Source: Usnea hakonensis
Taxonomy: Eukaryota; Ascomycota; Lecanoromycetes; Lecanorales; Parmeliaceae
DNA: 44,482 nucleotides
Direction of reading: 5' to 3'
Assembly (NCBI GenBank): GCA_013423325.1
Contig: BLJB01000412.1
Span: forward strand, 1-44,482
The notes below the pieces were generated by a model. That model worked only from the letters and a program-made list of their open reading frames with translations, searched no databases and had not been told where the DNA came from. Below, piece by piece: positions 21,026-30,720 of this stretch (position 1 is its first letter; each line of letters starts with the position of its first letter). The position numbers were made by a program, and so were the translations under genes.

Positions 21026-22786
21026 TCATTCGCTTTCGTCGTTGGGCTCATCCTCAGATTCCACAAAGTCTTCAGAGTCATCTTCATTCGAAGCTCCACC
21101 ATAGTGCACCGGAGCCTTGATTCGCGAGCTCTTGCGTGCTTCGGAGACATCTACTCCCTCCCCATCAGCAGACGGAACTTGAACAACCTTGGAGCCTTGC
21201 TTCCTTGGAACGGCCAATGGCTTGATACGGGAACTTTTCGAGGCACTCCCAGATGCAACCAGTCTCGTTAGGATATTTCGATTTCTGGATATGGTGTTCA
21301 CCTTCTTTAGTAGAGACTTCGTATTTGCGGGCTGGGTTCTAGTCTTCTTCGGAGCGACAACGTTTTCAGCAGACTGAGATTTCCGCTTTTTCGACGAGAC
21401 GGTTGAGAGGACCAAGGCATGATTATTGGATTGAACTTCGATTGCCTTCTTCTTCCACTGCTTGAAAAAGATCTCCGTCCAGCCTCCTGGTGCATCACCG
21501 TACTTTTCCCAATAGGGTAGAAACTCATCTTCCCTTCCAGAAATCTTCAACCCGAAGACGGGCAATAGGATGGCGAGCATCTTCGTGTCCACATCCGCAA
21601 CGTGAGCTTTCATGACAAGGTCCGACTTCGGATCCATGAGATAGAACAAGATTGGCAATGAGAAACTGAACAAACCGGGCATCGTTTTTCGAAGAGGTTG
21701 TAGGCAGAGAACACTACTCTCGACTGGTGGCATCAGATGCGTGAAACCAGCCTTCTCCGCCGCGGCATAGACAAAGTGATAGTCGCATCGGTTGATGCTC
21801 CATTCAGCTATCTTATGCTTTGGCTGAATGATTCCCTTATTCTCGATTTCGGTAAACATTTCTGTCAGAGTACAGGTATTCTCGGATTCTCCGGTTAATT
21901 TTAAACTTGGCGGTCCGTGAAACCTGCGAATAGGTTCGAGAACAAAGTTGAATGGTCCCCTCTGTGCGACGGCTTTCTCATACAGATCTTTGACCGTCAC
22001 TCCATGATCAATTGTTCTTGTGTATAGAAGATCTCCTCGGGCATTGCGGAATGCTACTTGTAACAGTATTGAACCCGCAAATTCGGTATCCACCGTCCGA
22101 ACGTTATCGGCTCCGTCCAAGATCAAGCCTAGAAAGTTTTCCATGGAAGGGGTTGTCGCATCCAACTCGCCACATTTGAAGAAGTCAAACATATCTGCTG
22201 GCTCTTCAATCTGGAAGCCAGTCAGCGGATACGAGTTTGAAAACTTCTCCCTTCCTCGCGTCTTCCGTGAGTCCCGGATGCGATGTAGCCGCTTCACAAA
22301 AGATTGTGGACTTGTCCGTGCCGCTAACAAAGCATCCACTAGATGAACGTGGCAGTATTTAGTTCCAACCCATAAGGCGTTCGAACAGCCATCTCTGGCA
22401 CATTCAATCGTTTCCGAGCCTTTCTCCAGCAGAATTCTTTTTCTTCTCAGCGTAGACAGCTGCCGCGCAAGTGTTATGCATCGCCAACAGCGAGTACCGA
22501 GGATCAGCTGCCAATCAAGGCACCCGTCATCCCGCAATCTAGAGGTCCTGTGAACTACCGTCGTCTCCAAAGACAAGGTCTCTCCAGAAGGGCAGTCGAA
22601 ATCACAATATGGCAGCGATCCTGATCCGCAGCATATTCCACATGCTTGATCGGAGCTGAAATGCAAGCGAAAGAAATCGGTCAGTCCCCATCGAACTGTA
22701 ACTCACGTCAGCAATTTCGTATCGCAAGAGTTATAGGCTCCCACCAATCTTCTTAAGATTCCATTCTTTGATGAAGGAGCGAACAT
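21026..22786 (-). CDS. DEDDh-type 3'-5' exonuclease-like protein with basic and acidic C-terminal tails
   Basis: As a separate gene: exons 22786-22707 and 22655-21026, 569 residues; the intron has a GTGAGT donor, a CTGAC branch and a TTTCAG acceptor. An N-terminal Cys-rich segment (ACGICCGSGSLPYCDFDC) and CARDGCSNALWVGTKYCHVH suggest zinc binding. An RNase H-fold exonuclease follows: VDTEFAG (D and E near 22090-22082), Asp in SINRCDYHFVYAAAEKAGF, and HVADVD (His at 21604, Asp at 21589), the DEDDh order. The tail has lysine-rich KKRKSQS and repeated KSSRIK, then an acidic end. An alternative splice (exon 22802-22745, then 22695 onward) joins it in frame to the finger gene upstream. Such enzymes degrade RNA or DNA from 3' ends; target unknown. 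Confidence 0.65.
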
Positions 22787-22817
22787 TCGCACTGAATTTT
22801 AACTAAAGACTCGTCAG

Positions 22818-25800
22818 TCAACATAGCTTTTCACACCTGATGGATGGACGGGAACTTCTTACAGAGCTCGCGCAATTGAGCATTGTTCCGATCTCGTGGG
22901 TTTCAACAAGGGTTGCGGGATCTGGCCCATGAGCAAACTCATCGCCGTCATCACTGACGTCTTCATCCGAGTCTCCGTCCTCAGAGTCTCCGTCACACTC
23001 CTCAGTTGACATGAGCACCTCCACTGCCTCTTTCTCTTCAAATTCTAGACTCCCATCACCATCCAGCGCCCCATCTTGATCGTCATCGATTTGAGCGAAA
23101 CCCACCTTCGGCTCTCTTAAATGATCTTGCAGGAAATGCTCAAGTTGACGTTCGCTCGCCGATGTAAGATCATCTCGGGGGCTAGAACGCGCTTCCATCT
23201 TTAACTGGCCGGGAAGACAGACATTGAATGCTGTACATGCAGCAGCTTTGAGGTTTGCTAACGTCGTTTGAATATTATGTTGAACAAAAACATGGTAATG
23301 CATATTGACCCAAGACCTTAGGGGAGTTCCGCAGTCTCGAAAAGGACAGAAAAGCTTAATGGGATGTCTGTACATGTGCGTTCTAAGCGATTTCTCGTTG
23401 TACAGCAGATCAGAGTCTTCGCAGCCCGGATCATTGCACTTGAGGGTTTTCGGAGCATGGGTTAACATGTGAAATTTTTTTTGTCTGGGTGTGTAGAGGC
23501 GTTGATTATGCTTGCAATCTGCATGACTACACCAGACTGCATTGGACTTATTGTGCGTATAATTGACATGTCCTGTAAGACCGAGTGGAGATATGGTCTT
23601 CTTGCACCCCGGAAATGTACAAATGATACTGGCATAGAGTCTTAATCTGGGATCCCGACGTGACAGCCCATGTATGTCCTCAACATGCAGAGGAAGACCG
23701 TTGATGGCGATTGCGTCGGGTTTGTTTAATCGGCAATTTATGACTGGGCAATAAGTCTTGCGTACCGTCCAAGATACAGGTTCATCCTTATATCCCTCAG
23801 CCTCAACCCGTATAATCTGCAGAGGCCGGGGGGTCTCATCTATGACAATGTCGGGATTGGCTCCTTCCGTAGGGTGTGCGTTAGGAGTCTCATGATTTGT
23901 GAATTCGCCCAAAGCCTCTTCGGAGTCGGCATTTTCAGATTGGTCGTTACTGTCAGGCTTGTTTTGGTCTTCATAGTCCAAGTCGTCGAAAATGTCGTCG
24001 AAGTCCTGGTCACCAACCTCTTTATCATGGTCTTGATCATCATAGTCGCAATCCGTTTCGAAATTAAAAGCTACTTCGGCAGACTCATCGTCTTCCTGCT
24101 CGTCCTCAAACTCATCTTCGGAATCCAAAGACAGAGATTCTGGGACCCGGTGTCGCAGCATATGCTCTGCCATAGTCCACAGGTTCTAAACATTGTCGCT
24201 TCCTTGACAATCGACATGGGTGCATCGTTCGCATTGTTTTGTCTGATGGTACTCCAATTTGTGGTCAACGAGCATGGCTTCCTCGAACAATAGTGGACTC
24301 CCTCGGCAGTCATCATGATCGCATGAAGCACATCCACGGTTTCGCATAGCGTGTTGGAACTGGTGCTCTTGAAAATCTTTCTTGTCGAAGAGCTTGTCAC
24401 CATCCTCACAATCCTTCTCCTTGCATTCGTAAATCTTTTGCTTATCGTGTCTACGTTGATGTTCCACCAATGCCCTGGGATGGTATTCTTTGGTGTTGTC
24501 GACACAAATAGGAGACGAACACTTCAGCCAGGGTCCCTGCTTCTTGGACTGCTCCTCTCGGCGCACGCTGGCGATATGTATAGGCAAGGTGTGCTTGTTA
24601 TATTTCAGAGAGCTGTCTCTGCAACCTTCGTGCACTTCACAAGAGGTAGCGGGTCCTCCGTGGCTTGTCTTCCAATGGACTTGCATTTGACGCCGTGTTA
24701 GCTTTCGTCGAGATCGAACGCACTTGGGATGTGTGCACTTTCGTGCACTGTCGGAACTTCTTCTCCAAATGGCGTGCTCTCTACGTTTCATATGCAAGTC
24801 ATATGTGTAGCGGTTGTATTGCTTGCTTTGGTATTTGCAATCTAGATGCTTCGTGCACCACAAACCCTTTTTTTCTCCATGCTCTGCCTTCCAATGATGT
24901 TTCATCTCAGTCTTTGGATACAAGGTCTCGTCTTGAGAGCAGTCGGGGTGAGTGCATCTGGTGGCATTAAGGACTTCTTTGAGACGTCGCTCGACTACCT
25001 CTTGATGTCTGTCCAGACCGAAAGCGTTGTACAAGACTGGGCGGTGTCTCCTTTTGCAAGAGTCATGGTAGCTGCAGGGTAGTGTCTTCGCTTCGTCATG
25101 ATTCATTTTCTTATGATATATAAGCGATCTCGGTGTACGCTGCTTAGTGAGTCCACGACAATCACTGTGGTCACAAGGCTGCTTGTTTCCCATGCTTTTC
25201 ACTTGGAATTTGTACTCGCTGACATGAAGAGAAAGCGTAAATGCGTTGTAGAGCTTTTTAGGTTCTTTGGCCTCGCAAACCTTATGCTCCGTGCATTTGA
25301 TGTCCTTCGGATCCCCGTGCTCCGCTCTCATATGGACAGTAAAACTCTTTGGGTTGAAGATTTTGGTACTCTCACAACCAATTTCAGAACAAGACTGAGG
25401 TTTCTCACAGTAGAATTTATTGGGCAGCTCTCTTTTGTGGAATAATTTGATGCTAAGATAAAGCCGAGCATCAGCACACATCACTGGGAAAGGGAGACGG
25501 GAACATACGGTTGAAAAGAACAAATCTTTCCAATTTTACAACAATAGGCACATTTGTTCGATTTCGCGGACCCGGAGGGCCGAGCTACGCATTCGCGACC
25601 CTCAGAAGCACAATCATTACATCGCGCAGTCCCCTGATGCTGAACACTGTCCACATCTGTCCAGACATTGTAAGCAACCTTACCACGCTGTGTCGCATTG
25701 CCTAAGGACTTGACCCAGTCGGGCCAATTGTCCTTGTTGCTTCGATCCAAGGAAACCTAAAGGAAATCAGCACACATGATCAAGGAAAACACCAGCGTCC

Positions 25801-25897
25801 AAACATACACCAATTTGACCAGCAGCAGCAGGAGTCTACAAGCGTCATCAGGTTAGCTATCACCTCAACGCAGAAATTTTGGCGAACTCACAGCCAT
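22818..25897 (-). CDS. C2H2-like zinc-finger array protein interrupted by one in-frame amber codon
   Basis: Proposed exons: 25897-25892, 25835-25809, 25756-25509 and 25452 onward. Each of the three introns has a GTGAGT or GTATGT donor and a clear AG; the last joins SFQP to IKLFHKREL. The N-terminus carries a Cys cluster (CNDCASEGRECV, then KCAYCCKIGKIC). About a dozen irregular C2H2 units follow (for example CTHPDCSQDETLYPKTEMKH then H). A TAG at 24188-24186 ends the frame at 515 residues, but the same frame continues: a very acidic linker, four or five more fingers, then an acidic tail to 22818, or a splice at 22862 into the exonuclease. Either a recent pseudogene or a recoded mRNA. The family is unrecognised; nucleic-acid binding is inferred. 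Confidence 0.6.
24186..24188 (-). other. In-frame TAG inside a zinc finger
   Basis: The codon falls between GSDNV and NLWTMAEHMLRH. Aligned to the preceding unit (CDHDDCRGSPLLFEEAMLVDH), the stop takes the place of the core Phe, with Cys and His spacing intact on both sides. Confidence 0.85.
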
Positions 25898-27168
25898 CAC
25901 CGCAAGAAAGACCACGAGTATTAAGCGTGTTTGGTCTCGCAGGGTTTCAAGTGTCCGCGGGGAAGAAGTAGGATTCTTTGAGTTTAGTAGAGGAGAAGTA
26001 TGAAGACTGAGAACTTGACTTGATAAAATATATCCAAAAGAGTGACGGCTTATATACACCTAGGCTAACACAACTAATTCACATCCTTTACCCGGCTTAG
26101 GATAAGTGAATTCAATAAACACATACCACGCTAAGGATAAGTGAAGGTCATAAAATCTAACAAAGGAAGTGATATTTCCTTTGCTACCCCGCTTGCATGC
26201 CGCGTAAGACAACACTGATAGATCCACCTGCGTGCTGCTGGATGATTCCCTTTCCTTCCATCCCTTTCGGCCTAGGTGAGGTCCATATTTTGGGACACCG
26301 GAGCTCAAGATCGACCCCTATCCCATTCCATCTTTGAGAACGCATTCCGAACCAAAAAGGGATAAGATTATACTGCCTGCATTGCACAAGAGGACCTACT
26401 ATGATAGGATGTCAAGCCCGACTAGTAAGATATCGCAGCACGTCCACTCGTCTCCTTCGAATTCTTCACCTCCCTTACCTCTTTTTTTATCTTCAATAAG
26501 TAGAATGCAGTCGCGAGGATTTAGAAGTGAAACACACAGACCATTATCAGAACTTTGATCGAGAAGAAGCTCAGCAGCGAGCAGCAGACAAGCTCCAGGA
26601 GCCATCAAAGCAAGTTATATGGTTGTCAACTTAACGCTTTTGGAAAAGTGGCGCCCCCCACGCGCATCGTAGCGGCCGTCCCGACTTCCAAGAGTAAAAT
26701 CTATATTTAACACTTTCCCATAGAATATAACATCACTGAAAATCGCTATCAATACCTATACAGCAAATTGTTGACCGGCAAACTAATCATGATCATAAAG
26801 ATCGAGAGGGAGCAATAATCAGACGTCGATCTCTCTCTTACGAATCGCATTCTCCTATTTACCGCTGCTTGTGTCCTTCCCATCCCTATCTCGCCTCCAT
26901 TGATTGGGCAGCGCCAATCCTACTGTCTCGACCACCAATCTCCACATCACACCCTGCTGGAGAGTCCGACTTCATTCCGCACCCCACCCTTCCCTCTCTC
27001 CCCTCCTCAAAACCCTAGCCTTGCGCCCTGGGGAGTTCAAGGATTACAGTCTCACCCCTGACGAGAATTAGTATCACTCCCGCTGAACTGTAACCCGGAG
27101 ACTTCCTAGCCAGCCACTGTCAAAGCTGGTACATTCCAGCCAGCCACGAGCTCAATCCGGCCATCAAT
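25898..27168. other. Intergenic region upstream of the finger-array gene
   Basis: No gene is recognised. It contains copy B of the dispersed repeat and a few short frames without family features. The region 26620-27168 is pyrimidine-rich in places and could include promoters of the relics to the right. Confidence 0.35.
26373..26608 (+). repeat. Dispersed direct repeat, copy B
   Basis: Partner of the copy at 19186-19440, in the same orientation, with shared blocks in the same order. The two copies bracket the exonuclease and finger-array genes, which lie between 20476 and 25897. Confidence 0.6.
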
Positions 27169-27540
27169 TTGCAGCAGAACAATAAGACGCAATTTCCCAA
27201 CTTGGGGGACGCGATGGGGGATATGCCCCCCTTTCAGCCACTGGACCCCAATCACAAGTTCGATCGTGGGCCTTTGATGGCGAGCATTAACATCCTTGTG
27301 GTGGTTCAGTCAGTCACCCGCGCCTTCGGGAGGTGCAGCAGAGGAATCAATACCACAATACCCGCGCCTTGGAGACCTGACCTGGTTCCTACACGATATT
27401 TACCACAGAGACCATCTCGGCTTTGGATTCCAGCTCGAACCGTGCTTTGAGCTTTCTTTTTCCTACGCCCGACAAGATATTGCTCTCAGTCCGCGTCGTT
27501 GCTACGGCTTTCTCGGTATCTAAAGTCACGCTTTCACGAT
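27169..27540 (+). pseudogene. Coding-like relic of unknown family
   Basis: Two overlapping frames look like one broken coding sequence: one reads NNKTQFPNLGDAMGDMPPF, and after a shift near 27300-27400 another reads DLTWFLHDIYHRDHLGFGF. There is no ATG at a sensible place and I recognise no domain. It may be an upstream part of the adjoining DUF2235 relic. Confidence 0.3.
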
Positions 27541-27605
27541 GGACATGAGAACAAGGTCTCAGGAACCGTCGGCGAGATATCCGCGCTCAGCCATCCAGCC
27601 GATCG

Positions 27606-27883
27606 ATCCTGTGCTTTGATGGCACGGGCATTGCGTTCCAGGGGCACCCAGGTGATACGAATATCGTCAAACTCTATAGCATGTTTGATCGAAGCAATAT
27701 TTCCCCAATGCATTACTCCCAGCGTGAGCTTTGATACGGCACTCCAAGGCGGTTGACTGCCAAGATGCTGCAGCTGGTATCGGTACCTATCCTGCCGAAG
27801 GGTCTGTCAGTGTGAGCTGGTTCCGTACCCTGATGCGCGAGTTCGAAGCGGTATGGGATTTCGGCTCTGGTAACGAGCTTTGA
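27606..27883 (+). pseudogene. Relic of a DUF2235 (putative hydrolase) gene
   Basis: One frame reads ILCFDGTGIAFQGHPGDTNI then VKLYSMFDRSN, the opening block of DUF2235 proteins, and meets a TGA near 27731. After a frame change the next conserved block appears (AGIGTYPAEGSVSVSW, then FRTLMREFEAVWDFGSGN). The rest of the family is absent and the AT-rich block begins 200 bases later. DUF2235 proteins are alpha/beta-hydrolase-like. The gene is dead: a stop, a frameshift or lost intron, and truncation. Confidence 0.65.
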
Positions 27884-28084
27884 TTCCCACGTGACTGCAG
27901 GCTACAAATTTTGTTTCGTTGTGTTCGGTGTATGTATCTATCTATTACGGGGGAATTTGGGTGATTTGATTAGGTTTTTGAGGTTTAGGGAATGGTATTG
28001 TTCTAGGTATAGAGTCGGGAACGACATCTATCTGGTGGCGCCTCTCTATAACAATCATATACAGAAAAGGCATTCGCGACGAAA

Positions 28085-28806
28085 TAAATAAAGAATAATT
28101 CTATATAGGATTCTCCTAAGCTTTCTAATATGCATATAATTATAGATTAACTTAATATCTAAAAAAGAATTCCGAACGGTAAGGTAAGTACGAGTACGAG
28201 TTACTACTATCTTCGATATTAGTATATCGAGTAATAGTATAGATTAATCCGATAGGGTTTTAGTTCTTAAGCTTTATATACCTTTATAAATATCTTTAAG
28301 ATAGTATTCTTCGGTAAATAAATTACCGGCTAACTAGTATTAAAAGTTAAATTAGATATTATATAAGCTAATATAGAGAGTAGAATAGCTATTACGAAGC
28401 TAGAGATATTAGCGAGTATACTAATTATTTAGAGCGGTATAGATATTATTATACTAGATTTTATAACTATAGGGGATAATATAAATAATATATTTATAAT
28501 TATAATTATTTAAAATAAAGAGGAGAAGATAGAGATATTAATAATTAGATTAATTAATTAGGGCGATATAGATAAAGTTATACTAGCTTCTACTACTAAT
28601 AGAGATAATATAAATAATATATTTATATTTATAGTCGCTAGAGAGGAGAGGGAGATAATTATATTAATAAAGAGAAAGAGGCCCGCTATAAATATCTTTA
28701 TACTCGAGAAAAAGAGTAAATTATCTATATAAATAAAAGTTCTATAATTATTTTAATTCGTACTATAAATATAGTAAAATTTTTTAGAGTTTATTATTAT
28801 TTAAAG
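28085..28806. other. RIP-mutated DNA left of the chromovirus
   Basis: AT-rich sequence with no readable protein. It should be continuous with the sequence right of 36354, because the chromovirus inserted between them and duplicated AGAGG. It may be the 5' part or host of the LINE-like relic. Confidence 0.5.
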
Positions 28807-28811
28807 AGAGG

Positions 28812-29038
28812 TGTTAGAGTGCTTGTAGCAATGTGAGACTAGTAATAGGTAGATATATATATATTAAATATAGTACCTTGATAGTAAAACTAATTCTTAA
28901 AGAATCTAAAAGGAAGAGGGGGGAATCGCCTCTTTAAGCTTCTTTTACTAAGACCTATATATATTAAACTTATTAGCTACGTTAGGCCTTAGTTAAATAG
29001 CCGCTTAGTATAGGGCTCCTCTAAATCTAATACTAATA
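28812..29038 (-). repeat. Left LTR (3' LTR in coding sense)
   Basis: 227 bp, starting TGTTAGAGTGCTTG and ending CTAATA. Its outer 30 or so bases keep several TG and CA steps; the inner end is mutated. Confidence 0.9.
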
Positions 29039-30239
29039 TAGTATCCTCCCTTTAAGGATTCGTCCTCGAATCTATTTATTTAATAAATAAAGGATAGGCT
29101 TATTAAAACCTTTTAAACCCCTAAGGGGATATAAGGGAAAGAGTTCTTCCCGTATAATAATATAGAATTATAATATAATATAGATAAAATATACGCGTAT
29201 AATATAATAAATATATAAATAGAGTATTCGTAGATATAAATATAGTAAATTATAATTATTAATAGTTTTATTATTTTTCGTTATACGCGATAAGTCCGTA
29301 TTAAGGTCGTTATAACTTTAAAGTATTAATAGTTACTAGATAGTATCTATAATTTATATATAATTATTATATTTTTTTTCTAGAATTTTTTTCTTTTTAA
29401 TAATTTTCTATTCGTTATTCTATCTATATTTCTTATATAATACTTAACTATAATACTTACTAGACTAATTATAAATATATTATAAATATCTAAATAATAG
29501 TAGTTTAAGCTATATCTCTTTCTATTCCTATTAGACCTATTCTAGTAGGGTTAGTAGTAAGTATTAGTATCCTAGCTATTATTAGGTATATATCTCTAAT
29601 ACGTATATAGCTTCTAGTATTCTAGATTACTATTTAAAGTACTATCTATATTTAAGTACTCGTTAAGAATTATTACTATCGCTATTTATATACTATAGAG
29701 AATAAAGCCTCGAACTCTTATAATATAATATTTAATAAGTATAGATATATAATCTATAGATATAATTATTACTCTCGGATATATATTAATTATAAATTTA
29801 TAAGTAAATACCTATCCTACTTATATATTATATATAGGTTTTAGATACTAATTTACTATAATTAGAGGTCCCTATAGATATCGAGATACGTAGACTTACT
29901 AATAGAGTACTCTATTACCGCGTATATTTTAAATATATTAAGAGATATAGCTAGCTTTCTAATAAATAATAATATATCTCCTATTATTTTTTTAACGCCT
30001 ATATTTTAATATTCGATAGTATCTTTACGAGTATGGAGTAGATACGGGATCGATTTAGTAGGTATAAGAAGCTTATGGATAATATTATCTAGATTAAGAA
30101 AGCTAAATCTCTAAAGCGTATTATAGAGATTTTAGAGGATATATATAATATAATAAGGTACTCTATAAGTATAATCTTATATTTAGTATACTTCTTATCT
30201 ATATAAAGATAATATTAATTTTTTATTAGGCGGGCCTCC

Positions 30240-30720
30240 CGCCTATAGATCCTATTACTCTCTATTTACTATACCCCTCGCCTCCTTTTACCCTATCTAG
30301 GAGCGATAAGGAGAGCGATAATAATAGTAATATTAGAGATAGATTAAATAGTACTAGTAATAAAAGCGATAATAGTATAAGTAGTTAATCTAGCGATAGC
30401 GAAAAAGAAGAGGATAATAGAATTAATAAAGCTAGCCCCGAAGAGGGTAATAGCGAAGATAAAGATAGTATAGATAGTATAGATAATAATACTACTAGCG
30501 TTATAAATAGCGTAGATAATAGAGATAAAGAGGGTACTAGGGGTAATATAAGCGGTAATAATATTATAATAAGCGAGGTCTCCCCCGATCTTAATAAGTA
30601 GCTTTTTAGAGTAGAGGAGAAGTTTAAAGGTTTTATAAAAGATATTAAAATAGAGGGGTAAGGCGAAGAAGGGGGTAACTAGCCCCTTAATTAAAGATTC
30701 TATTATATTTTTAGATAATA
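30240..30720 (+). pseudogene. Acidic Ser/Asp-rich reading-frame relic antisense to gag-pol
   Basis: On the plus strand, opposite to pol, this stretch reads as a low-complexity acidic frame (SSDSEKEEDNRINKASPEEG, then EDKDSIDSIDNN) with only a few TAGs. Coding-like sequence may extend left to about 30000 (IRDRFSRYKKLMDNII). It lies between the chromodomain and the left LTR, where most elements carry only a short untranslated stretch. It could be an accessory gene or a captured fragment. Confidence 0.45.

Noticed and set aside
22020..22346. Plus-strand ORF inside the exonuclease gene
   Set aside because: Antisense shadow; the minus strand carries the DEDDh motifs.
23874..25445. Several plus-strand ORFs opposite the zinc-finger array
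   Set aside because: They mirror the finger repeats on the other strand and contain no domain of their own.
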